A stretch of 33,971 nt of DNA from Psychromonas sp. Urea-02u-13 (GCF_002835995.1 NZ_PJBZ01000080.1:1-33971), one strand, 5' to 3'; counted from the stretch's first letter, positions 25,399-33,971 are shown. Notes: a model not told the origin generated them from the sequence alone. Translations and numbers: made by a program.

Positions 25399-26997
25399 AT
25401 GGACTCGATACTCATTATAATTTCTATCTCATTAGCGATCGCCAGCTTGTTAAATATCGTACTCACTAAATTCGCGATATCACATATCGTGGGTTACATC
25501 ATCACCGGTACGATTATTAGTAATATTTTTGATTTTAATGGCAATGCAGACCTCACATCATTAGAGCTTATTGGTGAGTTTGGGATTGTCTTTTTAATGT
25601 TTACCATTGGTTTAGAGATGTCTTTTTCTAAACTAAAAAGACTCAGAAAAATTATATTTATTAATGGCTTTATACAGGTAACAGTCAGCGCGCTGATTAT
25701 CTTTCTGATCGCATTTTACGCCATAAAGCTCGACATCACCTCTGCCATTATTATTGCACTCGCTTTTAGTTTGTCTTCAACAGCTATCGTTATCACCTAT
25801 TTAAAAAAATCCAAAGATATTGTCACCCCTTATGGTGAAAAGTCAGTCGCGATTTTAATCTTCCAAGATTTAGCGGTGATCCCTATTTTATTGCTGATTG
25901 GTTTTTTAGCCAAAGAGGGATTATCGGTAGGTGACGTGTTATTAAAAACATCAGTTTATGCCAGCCTAGTGATCATATTTATGTTTACCCTCGGTAAGAA
26001 AATCATCGAATGGTTATTACATTTTTCTAGCAAAGCAAAAATGGAAGAACTGTTTCTAGGTTCGGTACTAACAATTGTACTGTGCGCATCACTGTTGGCG
26101 CATGAGATGGGATTTACCTACTCATTAGGCGCCTTTATTGCCGGTATGATCATTGCTGAAAGCCACTTTCATGTAAAAGTAGAGTCAGATATAGCCTCTT
26201 ATAAAGACCTGTTGTTAGGTGCTTTTTTCTTCTCCATTGGTACCAAAATTGATGTTTACTATTTTCTAAGTAACTTATACCTAGTCTCTGGTGTGTTAAT
26301 TTTAGCCATGCTGATAAAAGCCGTGGTTATCTATTGTTTAATAAGAAAAGAGTCGAGTAAAAGTGATGCTATTAAATCAGCGATTGCACTGTGTCAGGTA
26401 GGAGAGTTTTCTTTTGCTATTTTTGCACTGGCCAGCAGTGAAAACTTACTGTCTCAAGAATTAGGCAGTTTTCTTATCTTAGTGACCGTATTATCGATGA
26501 TAATAACGCCCTTTATGGTCAACAATATTTATAAACTTGCCTCTCTCTTTGTCACTGAATTTTATCAAGCCGACAAAATATCCCCGGTTAAAATCAGCAA
26601 GCATACCGTTGTTTGTGGCTTTGATACTTTAGGTCAAATTGTTGCCAAAGAATTAAAAAATAAAGACTGTAACTTTATAATGATCTCAGATAATTTACAG
26701 CATGTTCTACTGGCTAAAAAACGAGAATATAAAGCCTATTTTGGCCATTTAGATAAACAGCCAGTATTAGAATCACTCAAAATAGAACACGCTTCTAGTA
26801 TTATTTTAACCGTTAATTCCTTAAAAAATAAAAAAATAATCTGTGAATCCGTGCTCGATTATCATCCACAAGCAAACCTCATCGTTAAAATAAATACCCT
26901 TGATGAACAACAGGCGCTAGCACATCTTAATATTAAATCCTTTGTGCATGCACACCATGAAACTGCGACACTGTTAGTAAAACAAAGCGAATATTAG
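25399..26997 (+). CDS. Kef-type monovalent cation/proton antiporter (CPA2) with RCK domain
   Basis: Inner-membrane K+ or Na+/H+ antiporter of the CPA2 family. About 12 membrane segments fill residues 1-385, with the family motifs GYIITG, FGIVFLMFTIGLEMSF, SLSSTAIV and FQDLAVIPILL. A C-terminal RCK/TrkA-N domain begins at about 400 with the nucleotide-binding motif VVCGFDTLGQIVAKEL (GxDxxG variant) and ends after about 130 residues without a TrkA-C domain. I chose the ATG at 25399 because AAGGAA lies 5 bases upstream and the first membrane helix starts at once; an ATG at 25357 would add 14 residues. No KefF/KefG partner gene is adjacent, so glutathione gating is not indicated. Confidence 0.9.
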   Translation: MDSILIIISISLAIASLLNIVLTKFAISHIVGYIITGTIISNIFDFNGNADLTSLELIGEFGIVFLMFTIGLEMSFSKLKRLRKIIFINGFIQVTVSALIIFLIAFYAIKLDITSAIIIALAFSLSSTAIVITYLKKSKDIVTPYGEKSVAILIFQDLAVIPILLLIGFLAKEGLSVGDVLLKTSVYASLVIIFMFTLGKKIIEWLLHFSSKAKMEELFLGSVLTIVLCASLLAHEMGFTYSLGAFIAGMIIAESHFHVKVESDIASYKDLLLGAFFFSIGTKIDVYYFLSNLYLVSGVLILAMLIKAVVIYCLIRKESSKSDAIKSAIALCQVGEFSFAIFALASSENLLSQELGSFLILVTVLSMIITPFMVNNIYKLASLFVTEFYQADKISPVKISKHTVVCGFDTLGQIVAKELKNKDCNFIMISDNLQHVLLAKKREYKAYFGHLDKQPVLESLKIEHASSIILTVNSLKNKKIICESVLDYHPQANLIVKINTLDEQQALAHLNIKSFVHAHHETATLLVKQSEY

Positions 26998-27515
26998 CGT
27001 CTCTTAACATAATTCTGATGCACGTTTAGGGCTGCTGCTGTGGTTAAGTAATTTTGGCCACTAAGTTAGTGTTAAATCATTTTTTTCTGTCTCGCTTTGC
27101 CCCGAAGCACCACAGAAAGCTATAAAGGTGTGGCTAATATTACTCAGTCACACCTTGTCTAAATCTATACAACATGAATGGACTGAAACATAAACAACAC
27201 ATTATGTAATTGTTTGCGACGATTACTCAATAAAATTCATTCTATCGACTCAGCTCTCCTTTTATAAGATGTTTAATAAATATACTCGCATTCAATTAAG
27301 CATTAAAAAATGCCATATTCATAAGCCAGAGACTCATCAATTTTTTGAATAACTCTGAGTGGTGATAATCAATCCTGAAAAATTAGCTATTGATTATCAG
27401 TTGAATTTCTTATGAATTAAAATAATTAGATAAACAAAAAATAGCTTGTTCATGTTCTAAAAAAGTAAGTAAACGCTCACAATCATTTTCCGTCCAATTT
27501 ACCCTGGTACTAAAT
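26998..27515. other. Intergenic region between antiporter and chemoreceptor genes
   Basis: This stretch of about 520 bases has no gene. It contains one copy of a diverged intergenic repeat (about 27100-27190), including an imperfect 10-bp stem AGGTGTGGCT/AGTCACACCT. Otherwise I see only AT-rich sequence; the chemoreceptor promoter is not clear. Confidence 0.4.
27100..27190 (+). repeat. Diverged intergenic repeat, copy A
   Basis: The sequence from GCCCCGAAG through TATAAAGGTGTGGC to TGGACTGAA can be aligned, with small gaps, to copy B at about 29128-29210. Over the first 28 bases 18 are identical by eye. Both copies centre on an imperfect palindrome and both lie in the same orientation, either side of the chemoreceptor gene. 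Confidence 0.4.
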
Positions 27516-28964
27516 ATGAAACAGATCGAATTTAGAAAAATAGATGCCCTAATGATAAAACTAAGCCTAAATGGTAAATTTTTCGTACTTTGCACACTGG
27601 TAACAATCATTACCACGGCAGTAGCAATGGTAAATTTAAATGCAGTAAAACAGCAAACCACAAATAGCTCCCAAGAAAGAGCGCAGTCGATGGTTGATAC
27701 CTTTGCAAAAGTTGCATTACAACAGGAGCTAACAGGGGAAGCACTATCACAATTTTCCAAGCAACAAGGACTACAGCTGAGTCAGCAATTAACATCCTCT
27801 TCTCAAGGCCAAGTGCTCACCGTTTCATCAGCCGTTGGTAATCAATATCTACAATGGAGTCACGATGTTAGCCAGTGGGAAAAACCCGCATTAGATAAGG
27901 CCTATATAATGTTATGGGTTGCTTTATTGGGTTTATTACCTCTTTTCCAATTAAGCTACTGGACATCAACCTCGCTTGGTGGAGGATTATGGGACATGCA
28001 TTCAGCAATCAAACGCTTAGCTGATGGTGACTTGTCACAACGCTTAAATTTTTTTGGAGTCGACGATTTTAGCCTGATTGCAACCGAAATCGATCGTAGT
28101 GCCGATAATATGAGTGAGATGGTTATCGCTATCGGAAAAAATGCAACCACCCTTTCACAAGCCGCTGACGAATTTAATCAACAAGCCCTACAAAGTGAAG
28201 AGCTGATTAATCTTCAGCATCAATTTTTAGATACTGCCACTGTTGCGATGGAGCAGATGACAGCTGCAATTGAAGATGTATCACGTAATGCGGCCGAAAC
28301 ATCAGGGCAAACAAAAAACAACTCCAATCAGGCAGAATCCAGTAAGCAGCAGATTTCAGAGACGGTTGTCAATATCACATGCTTAGTCGAAAAAATACAT
28401 TCAGTTTCTGAATCTGTCGCACAACTATCACATAACACAGTCGCAATTGATGCTGTTGTTACCACTATAAACTCTATTTCAGAGCAGACAAATCTACTCG
28501 CATTAAATGCGGCAATTGAGGCGGCTCGCGCTGGTGAGCAAGGTAGAGGTTTTGCTGTAGTGGCAGATGAAGTAAGGACACTAGCGGGTCGCACTCAAAA
28601 AGCAACCGTAGAAATAAAATCCATGATTGAAGATTTACAATCAGACTCAAACATACTTTCTAGTGTCACCAATGAAATAGTCAATGATGTAGACCAAGGC
28701 CGTAGCGCTATTATTTCAGTGGGTGATGATGTTGACACAATGGCTAACTCAACTAACAATGTCTTTGATATGAGTTCTAAAATTGCAGCATCTGCTGAAC
28801 AGCAAAGTGTCACAGCGCGAGATATCACCATACAACTCAACGATATTCGCACTCAATCACAACCTATCAAACAAGCGGCACAACGCTCATTAGTATTAGC
28901 CTCTGACCTAAGCCAATCATCAATGGCACTTGAAGGAATCTTAAAAGAATACCAACTGAGTTAA
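27516..28964 (+). CDS. Methyl-accepting chemotaxis protein
   Basis: Inner-membrane chemoreceptor that signals through CheA/CheW. TM1 is at about 20-40, a short periplasmic loop of about 85 residues follows, TM2 is at about 128-150, and then a HAMP domain ([26 protein letters not shown]). The cytoplasmic coiled coil holds the conserved tip [27 protein letters not shown]. The length of 482 residues is short because the sensor loop is small and lacks a recognisable Cache or four-helix ligand domain. No C-terminal CheR pentapeptide (NWETF-like) is present. The start is uncertain: the ATG at 27516 lacks a clear ribosome binding site and a second ATG lies at 27552. It is a lone gene, not in a che cluster. 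Confidence 0.92.
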   Translation: MKQIEFRKIDALMIKLSLNGKFFVLCTLVTIITTAVAMVNLNAVKQQTTNSSQERAQSMVDTFAKVALQQELTGEALSQFSKQQGLQLSQQLTSSSQGQVLTVSSAVGNQYLQWSHDVSQWEKPALDKAYIMLWVALLGLLPLFQLSYWTSTSLGGGLWDMHSAIKRLADGDLSQRLNFFGVDDFSLIATEIDRSADNMSEMVIAIGKNATTLSQAADEFNQQALQSEELINLQHQFLDTATVAMEQMTAAIEDVSRNAAETSGQTKNNSNQAESSKQQISETVVNITCLVEKIHSVSESVAQLSHNTVAIDAVVTTINSISEQTNLLALNAAIEAARAGEQGRGFAVVADEVRTLAGRTQKATVEIKSMIEDLQSDSNILSSVTNEIVNDVDQGRSAIISVGDDVDTMANSTNNVFDMSSKIAASAEQQSVTARDITIQLNDIRTQSQPIKQAAQRSLVLASDLSQSSMALEGILKEYQLS

Positions 28965-29127
28965 CATTATAGATAAAAGCAAGTCCCTCCCGCTACGGTC
29001 TAAACCAGTTGTTTATGATAATACTAATGGGGTCGTACTAATGAGTCGCGTCTTGCCTTTTACCTTTCTTAAGTTGAAATGGGCTAATACCAACAGATTA
29101 ATGGATAAAAATCCCTAAGCAGCTATG

Positions 29128-29210
29128 TGCCCCAACACGCCTTAGAGGTTTATAAAACGGTGGCCAATTTTACTTAGCCACAACTGCGCTTCATGATCTA
29201 TTGACTGTTC
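29128..29210 (+). repeat. Diverged intergenic repeat, copy B
   Basis: Begins GCCCCAACACGCC, continues TTTATAAAACGGTGGCC, contains the GTGGC/GCCAC stem, and ends near ATTGACTG. It aligns with copy A at about 27100-27190 in the same orientation. Confidence 0.4.
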
Positions 29211-29324
29211 GTCGTCAATCTTGACTCGGCGTATGAGTCGCGCACATAAATAGTCAGCGATAATGAGCCACTCAGTAAATAATATAGAAAAATAACAGTT
29301 CAAAATAACAGTGTAGAACAGAAC

Positions 29325-29352
29325 AGACTGCCCTTGCTGTTAAGGTCAGTCT
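29325..29352 (+). other. Hairpin in the yjjI upstream region
   Basis: AGACTG-c-CCTT and AAGG-t-CAGTCT pair over ten positions with one internal mismatch and a 6-base loop. It lies about 170 bases before yjjI with no U-run, so it could be a leader structure if transcription starts upstream of it. Confidence 0.35.
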
Positions 29353-29519
29353 TAACACGTGGCTTCCCTCAAAGCATCACTGCTTTTTTCATTCCAGTTA
29401 ATTCCTTTTTACTCTCAGCAGTTCCAAAATAGAAATAACTATTTCCATTAATTTCACTAACAGAAATCATAGAGATTCACTTAGAATAAAACACACACAT
29501 TAAATAGGGATTAAAAGAC

Positions 29520-31046
29520 ATGACTCAGAAACGCCTCTACAACATCATTACTGACAGCCATTTATCAGCAAAACAAAAGTCGCACTATTTAGCCTTAGAG
29601 GCCGAAGCAAGCCTTCCCTATCTGGATATCAATACTAAAGCGCAACAAGCGCTCGATGCGGGTATTCTGTGTGATATGTTTGAGGGGCATGCGCCCTTCA
29701 AACCACGTTATGTTTTACCTGATTATGCAAAGTTTTTAGCACAAGGCTCTGAATACCTTGAATTAAATGCGGCAACAAACTTTGATGAAGCATTAAATTT
29801 ACTGACTATTTTATACAATCATGTGCCTTCTGTTACTTCAATCCCCGTTTATCTTGGTCATCTCGATAGTGCACTAATGCCCTACATTGCTGACCTTAAT
29901 GAGCAACAGATCTATCAAAAAATAAAGCTCTTTTGGATCATGTTAGATCGCACTCTACCCGATGCCTTTATGCACGTGAATATTGGCCCTGCGGATAATA
30001 TTATTTGCCGTACTATTTTACGTGTTGATGCTGAGCTAAAACAGATAGCACCTAATTTAACCTTTATGTATGACCCACAAATCACGCCCGACACCCTACT
30101 TCGTCAAGCCACTAATAATATTTGTGCCTGTAGTAAACCACATATTGCAAACTACCCTATTCACGCGCAAGCTTATGATAATACGGGCTTTGGTATTGTA
30201 AGTTGTTATAACGCTTTACCGCTGGCTGGTGGGGCCAACACGCTAGTACGTATGAACCTCAAAGAAGTGGCCAAAAAAGCACAGGGTAAAAACGATTTTA
30301 TCCTGTCAGTATTACCTGCATATTGCGCCATTATGTTTGATTTAATTGAAACACGCAGTGCGTTTTTGCATGAAGAATCACACTTTTTTGAAGGTTTTTT
30401 AACCACTGAAGGACTTATCGATGAAAGCAGATTTGCGCCTATGTTTGGTATCTTTGGTATGGCCGAAGCGGTCAATATTCTGATAGAAAAAGATAATGGT
30501 AAAGCTATTTATGGCCATGATGAATATGCGAATCAACTTGCATATGCGATTTCAGAACAACTTGCTAATATCGTGGAAAGCACCGAGGTAAAGTATGGTT
30601 ACCATGGTAAAGCCTTATTGCATGCACAAGGCGGTATTAGTTTAGATAAAGACGTTACTCCCGGTGTCAGAATTCCTTATGGTACAGAACCCGATCCAGT
30701 GGCTTATGTGCAATCCACCGCCACTCATCATCAATATTATACTGCTGGAATCAGTGATATTTTAACCATTGACGAAACCGTTAAAGAAAATCCTTTAGCC
30801 ATGTATAATTTAGCAAAAGGCGCGCTACAAGCGGGTTACCGAGAGTTTACTGCGAACGTGGCTTCCAATGATTTAGTCCGTGTGACGGGTTACATGGTTA
30901 AGCTCTCGGACATTGCTAAATTTGATACGCAAGGTTCACGTACTAATACAACGTTCTTAGGCGCAGAAGCGGCAAAAAACACAGGGATTCTAGATCGTAA
31001 ACCCCGTGTTGCTGCGCTAGAAGTCAGCCCAACCTATGCCAATTAA
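29520..31046 (+). CDS. yjjI: YjjI glycyl-radical enzyme (unknown substrate)
   Basis: Oxygen-sensitive cytoplasmic glycyl-radical protein of the YjjI (DUF3029) family. It is 508 residues, much shorter than pyruvate formate-lyase, with no assigned reaction. The radical site is G457 in DLVRVTGYMVKLSDI, close to the C-terminus as the family requires. A candidate active-site cysteine lies in the ICACSKPHI segment (two Cys) or in GIVSCYNALPLAGG; the latter looks better placed. The paired activase starts 9 bases downstream, so the protein is installed by YjjW. The presence of both implies anaerobic or microaerobic metabolism; in enterobacteria the pair often sits near nucleoside-catabolism genes, which are absent here. 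Confidence 0.92.
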   Translation: MTQKRLYNIITDSHLSAKQKSHYLALEAEASLPYLDINTKAQQALDAGILCDMFEGHAPFKPRYVLPDYAKFLAQGSEYLELNAATNFDEALNLLTILYNHVPSVTSIPVYLGHLDSALMPYIADLNEQQIYQKIKLFWIMLDRTLPDAFMHVNIGPADNIICRTILRVDAELKQIAPNLTFMYDPQITPDTLLRQATNNICACSKPHIANYPIHAQAYDNTGFGIVSCYNALPLAGGANTLVRMNLKEVAKKAQGKNDFILSVLPAYCAIMFDLIETRSAFLHEESHFFEGFLTTEGLIDESRFAPMFGIFGMAEAVNILIEKDNGKAIYGHDEYANQLAYAISEQLANIVESTEVKYGYHGKALLHAQGGISLDKDVTPGVRIPYGTEPDPVAYVQSTATHHQYYTAGISDILTIDETVKENPLAMYNLAKGALQAGYREFTANVASNDLVRVTGYMVKLSDIAKFDTQGSRTNTTFLGAEAAKNTGILDRKPRVAALEVSPTYAN

Positions 31047-31055
31047 TAACAACTC

Positions 31056-31943
31056 ATGATTCAATCAGATACGATTAATTTCGATAAAAAGGCAATGGTC
31101 AGTAAAGTACTGACTTTTTCCTGTGTCGACGGTCCGGGTAACCGCCTTGTGATTTTTTTACAAGGTTGCAACTTCGATTGTATTTCTTGCCATAATCCAC
31201 AGACCATCAATCATTGTAACGATTGTGGTGACTGCGTTTCATCTTGTCCAACGGGTGCACTGACACTCGAAAAGGGTAAAGTGAAATGGCACAAATCACT
31301 GTGTAGCGAATGTGATAAATGCATTGAAGTCTGCCCCAATCACTCTACGCCAAAAATAACCACCACATCGGTTAGGCAGATGATTGAACTCGTAGATAAA
31401 CACCATGCTTTTTTAAGTGGCATCACCCTATCTGGGGGCGAAGCCACATTGCAGTTAGGCTTTATCATCGAGTTCTTTAAAGCGGTTAAAGCATCTGCAA
31501 AGCTGTCTCACTTAAGCTGTTTTGTTGACAGTAATGGCAGTTTATCTGAGCAGGGTTGGGATAAACTATTACCTTATCTTGATGGCACCATGATCGACTT
31601 AAAAGCGTGGCTGGATACAACCCATTTATGGTTGGTCGGCAGAGGTAACCAACGGGTTATTGAAAGCATTAATAAACTCGCAAGTTTAGATAAACTTTAT
31701 GAAGTACGCTTGCTTTATATTCCTAACAAAACCGATTTATTAACCGAAATAGATGCCCTTGCCACCTATTTGAATCAGTTACCCGCACAGGTAAATATCC
31801 GCATTAATGCCTTTCAGCATCACGGTGTGATCGGCGAAGGTTTAACGTGGGATAAATGTACAAAGGAACAGATGCGACAGTTCAGTGAGAAGTTAGTCGC
31901 ACGCTTAGGGCGTAATGTGTTGTTACCCTCGGTATACCTGTAA
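31056..31943 (+). CDS. yjjW: YjjW glycyl-radical enzyme activase
   Basis: Radical-SAM activase that abstracts hydrogen from the glycine of YjjI. The SAM cluster motif is C38-x3-C42-x2-C45 in GCNFDCISCHNP, preceded by SCVDGPGNRLVIFLQG as in PFL-activase relatives. Two further 4Fe-4S ferredoxin-type sets follow: C54/C57/C60/C64 and C83/C86/C89/C93. LSGGEATLQ is the GGE motif that binds the SAM amino group. At 295 residues it is the usual length. It is cotranscribed with yjjI and convergent with the LysR gene. An imperfectly placed 8-bp inverted repeat AGAGGCCT/AGGCCTCT (31986-31993 and 32033-32040) lies in the gap. Confidence 0.94.
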   Translation: MIQSDTINFDKKAMVSKVLTFSCVDGPGNRLVIFLQGCNFDCISCHNPQTINHCNDCGDCVSSCPTGALTLEKGKVKWHKSLCSECDKCIEVCPNHSTPKITTTSVRQMIELVDKHHAFLSGITLSGGEATLQLGFIIEFFKAVKASAKLSHLSCFVDSNGSLSEQGWDKLLPYLDGTMIDLKAWLDTTHLWLVGRGNQRVIESINKLASLDKLYEVRLLYIPNKTDLLTEIDALATYLNQLPAQVNIRINAFQHHGVIGEGLTWDKCTKEQMRQFSEKLVARLGRNVLLPSVYL

Positions 31944-32012
31944 TCCATTTTTGATTAAAACCTGCTTTATAAGAACCTATTTTGTAGAGGCCTGGCGAGA
32001 CCAATAAATGAC

Positions 32013-32942
32013 TTAGCTATCCGGCTGTTTTAAGGCCTCTTTTATGTTATTAAATAACCAACTTAAAGCTTGGTCATTTCGTGCTAGTTTATTGAACACC
32101 ATGCTATACGCAACTTGTCCGTAGTCAAAGGGTAATGGTTTTTCAATTAATCCCTGCGCCTGTTTGGCCACTTCAAACCACTTTTTAGAACAAGTAAATA
32201 AGAAATCAGATTGCTGGCAAATAGTGGCGGCACTGCCAAAGTCTGCAACAGAAATAACCGTCTCTCTCTCGTGATATTGTTGCTTAAGCAACTGCTCAAA
32301 ATAGGGTTGATTAAGCTCTTTATCAAAAATACCAATATGCTTATACGCCAAATAATTTTCGATCGTTAATGTTTGCTTTGCTAATGGATGAGTTGAGCGC
32401 ATAACACAAATCATTTCATCTTCTATCAGCGTTTCCCATACCAACTGTTTCTCGTTGCTCGGCGGCTGGCTTTTATCGTGGGGTAAAATAATGACATCCA
32501 CTTGTCCACTCAACAAGGCATCAAAACCAAACTGCTCTTTAGAATGAATCTCTACCTGAGCATTTGGCGCCTGATGAGAGAGTATCTCGCTGATCGCGGG
32601 CGCAAAAATTTCAAAGGTACTTTCGCGCATTGATAAAGCAAATTTACCAGTGAACAGCTGTGCTTCAAATCCCGTTTGATGCAATAAGCCGTTCATATTG
32701 TTGATAATCATGTGCACCGTCGGCCCTACTTTTAGTGCATAAGGAGTGGGAACAAGCTGAGTGCCATCACGATAAAATAGTTCATCCTTTAATAAGCTAC
32801 GCAGTTGCGACAGATTTTTACTCACACTCGATGAGCTCATACACAATATGCCCGCACTTTGAGTGACACTGTGAGTAGACAACATGACATGTAATACCGC
32901 GAGGTGTTTAAAGTTGATACGAGAGAGTTGAATGAGATCCAT
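32013..32942 (-). CDS. LysR-family transcriptional regulator
   Basis: DNA-binding regulator of the LysR type. The N-terminal winged HTH (about 11-70) reads LAVLHVMLSTHSVTQSAGILCMS..VSKNLSQLR, with FYRDGTQLVPTPYAL as the wing. The substrate-binding domain (about 95-300) has the usual two-lobed pattern. The length of 309 residues is normal. It is divergent from the TauE/SafE-like permease gene with 249 bases between them, which suggests it controls that gene and itself. The inducer cannot be deduced. A perfect dyad that fits a LysR operator lies in the gap. Confidence 0.9.
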   Translation of the reverse strand: MDLIQLSRINFKHLAVLHVMLSTHSVTQSAGILCMSSSSVSKNLSQLRSLLKDELFYRDGTQLVPTPYALKVGPTVHMIINNMNGLLHQTGFEAQLFTGKFALSMRESTFEIFAPAISEILSHQAPNAQVEIHSKEQFGFDALLSGQVDVIILPHDKSQPPSNEKQLVWETLIEDEMICVMRSTHPLAKQTLTIENYLAYKHIGIFDKELNQPYFEQLLKQQYHERETVISVADFGSAATICQQSDFLFTCSKKWFEVAKQAQGLIEKPLPFDYGQVAYSMVFNKLARNDQALSWLFNNIKEALKQPDS

Positions 32943-33027
32943 ATCGGTCCAGTGTGCGCATTATTAAAATAGAGCCATATTGTAGAGCAATATGTGATTA
33001 AAAATAACAATGATAGCCCTTAGTTAT

Positions 33028-33047
33028 TGATTATCTAAAGATAATCA
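33028..33047. promoter_or_regulatory. Likely LysR-type operator in divergent gap
   Basis: TGATTATCT-AA-AGATAATCA is a perfect 20-bp palindrome and contains the T-N11-A LysR box (TTATCTAAAGATA). It lies between the lysR start (32942) and the permease start (33192). A weaker ACTGA-N5-TCAGT repeat follows at 33076-33090. Confidence 0.6.
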
Positions 33048-33191
33048 TCAGCCAATTCACTTTATTTCTCTGATCACTGAACTGGTCAGTAAAATCGTGG
33101 GCTAACAAAAAGTGACTCTTCTCGGTACTATTGAGCTTAATCAAACTGTGTTATCGTCGGATCCACTTAAATGCTCACAGGCTTATGATTA

Positions 33192-33503
33192 ATGATGTCA
33201 TTTGAACTATTTTTTTTGTTCTTCGCTGGTTTGTTTGGAGGCGCGCTTAACTCCATTGCAGGTGGTGGAAGCTTCATTACATTCCCTGCACTTATCTTTG
33301 TGGGTATACCGCCTATTATGGCAAATGCGACCAATACCTTTGCCTCATGTGCGGGTTATATGAGTGGTGCTTACGCATTTCGAAAAGAAATCGCTGAGCA
33401 TAAAGGTGAACTGCCTCTTATCATACTGATTAGCTTAATCGGTGGAATTTCTGGCGCATGGTTATTGCTACAATCCGGCTTACTACTGAATAATGTATTT
33501 TGA
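33192..33503 (+). pseudogene. Truncated TauE/SafE-family permease
   Basis: N-terminal part of a TauE/SafE (DUF81) membrane permease, a family implicated in export or uptake of sulfonates, sulfite or related anions. It starts LFFLFFAGLFGGALNSIAGGGSFITFPALIF, with the signature AGGGSF, followed by a second helix segment PPIMANATNTFASCAGYMSGAY and a third near LIILISLIGGISGAWLLL. Homology ends at about residue 95 (position 33475); the last residues GLLLNNVF and the stop come from the adjoining transposase DNA. A full-length member has about 250 residues and eight membrane segments, so this copy of 103 residues should be inactive. The promoter side and the LysR regulator look intact. Confidence 0.8.
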
Positions 33504-33971
33504 AATGTTCTCCAATCACTTTCATTGTGTACCCTCCCGACTGATAAGCTTTAACAATCGCTTCATTGCGTGTTTTGGAGTGCGCCAAATATTCACTTAA
33601 ACTCAATGGGGTGATACTACGTTGTTTGAAAGGTATTTCAGACATATCGCCTACAACCTGATCTTGCAATAATTGATGTTTTTCAACGAAAGCATCATCA
33701 CCTAAAAAGATTTGATGTTGTAAATCATCCCAAATATTTTCATTCACTCCTTCTTCAATGAAGTGCACATATTCTATAATAGCAATAGACCGCTTTGTAT
33801 CAAAATAACTTAACAGTGCATCCGTTGCTAACCAACTAGGCGGTTCTTGCTTTCCAACCATACAATGCCAACTACTCCACAACCAATCTTCAGGTGTAGC
33901 GACCTTGAAAAAGGTGACCAACTCTATGAGAGTTTCTATTGATAGATTGGGTAAAAACACCGTTTAATTGC
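33430..33971 (-). pseudogene. Decayed Y1-type (REP-associated) transposase, partial
   Basis: Remnant of an HUH/Y1 transposase of the IS200/REP-associated (RAYT-like) family; its 5' part lies beyond the window. Reading in from the right edge, one frame gives QLNGVFTQSINRN then HRVGHLFQGRY before a TGA at 33892-33890; QLNGVYTQ and RVGHLFQGR are family hallmarks. Another frame continues from about 33905 with VATPEDWLWSSWH and later SGGYTMKVIGEHFKIHYSVVSRIV, the usual C-terminal helix-turn-helix. The roughly 30 residues that normally join these parts (the YVVLNPVRA region) are missing, so an internal deletion also shifted the frame. The last residues (AITMRQKFHRLS) are antisense to the TauE gene, so the natural 3' end is lost as well. 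Confidence 0.75.

Larger units (their letters stand above)
28965..29519. other. Long upstream region of yjjI
   Basis: About 555 bases with no gene. It holds repeat copy B (about 29128-29210), a TTGAC-N8-GTCAA dyad (29201-29218) and a 10-bp hairpin at 29325-29352 (AGACTG-CCTT / AAGG-CAGTCT with one mismatch, loop GCTGTT). I found no good FNR box (TTGAT-N4-ATCAA), though anaerobic control would be expected for this operon. A ribosome binding site (AGGGA) precedes yjjI. Confidence 0.4.

Noticed and set aside
27125-27154. TGTGG...CCACA/TCACA-like stem as a possible CRP site
   Set aside because: Spacing between half-sites does not fit TGTGA-N6-TCACA.
29201-29218. TTGAC-N8-GTCAA as a possible FNR box upstream of yjjI
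   Set aside because: FNR needs TTGAT-N4-ATCAA; both the sequence and the spacing are wrong.

Overview
The window looks like a chromosomal segment of an AT-rich, facultatively anaerobic marine gammaproteobacterium of the Psychromonas / Moritella / Shewanella kind. This placement is inferred from gene content and order only: yejK-yejL-yejM, hinT-lpoB with two further lipoproteins, yajQ-panE, topB, and the yjjI-yjjW glycyl-radical pair. I see no rRNA, tRNA, CRISPR array or prophage.

Layout. 1-1.7 kb: an RCC1-like repeat protein with a short collagen-like start and no visible export signal. 1.9-10.0 kb, all on the minus strand: a histidine kinase and a sigma-54-type response regulator, then a phnD-phnC-phnE-phnE-like importer ending in a HAD phosphatase. 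The gap before phnD carries a textbook sigma-54 control region: a -24/-12 promoter, an IHF consensus, and a dyad at activator-site distance. This strongly suggests that the two-component pair controls the importer. No C-P lyase or phosphonatase gene is present here, so the ligand may be an organophosphate ester rather than a phosphonate. 10.7-12.6 kb: topB (DNA topoisomerase III). 12.8-13.2 kb: a small exported protein with nine tryptophans spaced exactly 11 residues apart, convergent with a zinc-finger-less DnaJ-like gene that is paired with yajQ. 14.8-20.2 kb: panE, then the minus-strand genes LPP20-type lipoprotein, COG3014-type lipoprotein, lpoB and hinT, and a two-domain 6-pyruvoyl-tetrahydropterin-synthase-like protein. 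20.2-23.5 kb: yejK, diverging from yejL-yejM. 23.7-24.8 kb: an unknown small protein with its own strong terminator, and a HAD pyrimidine-nucleotidase-like gene. 25.4-29.0 kb: a Kef-type cation antiporter and a chemoreceptor, with a diverged repeat on both sides of the chemoreceptor. 29.5-31.9 kb: yjjI-yjjW. 32.0-33.97 kb: a LysR regulator diverging from a TauE/SafE permease gene. That permease gene is cut short where it meets the 3' end of a decayed Y1-type transposase gene, which runs off the window and has an internal frameshifting deletion.

The observations most worth following up are: (i) the complete sigma-54 regulatory region joining a sensor/regulator pair to an importer-phosphatase operon whose ligand is unknown, together with an altered GAFTGA loop in the regulator; (ii) the exact 11-residue tryptophan-repeat exported protein; (iii) the transposase/TauE junction.
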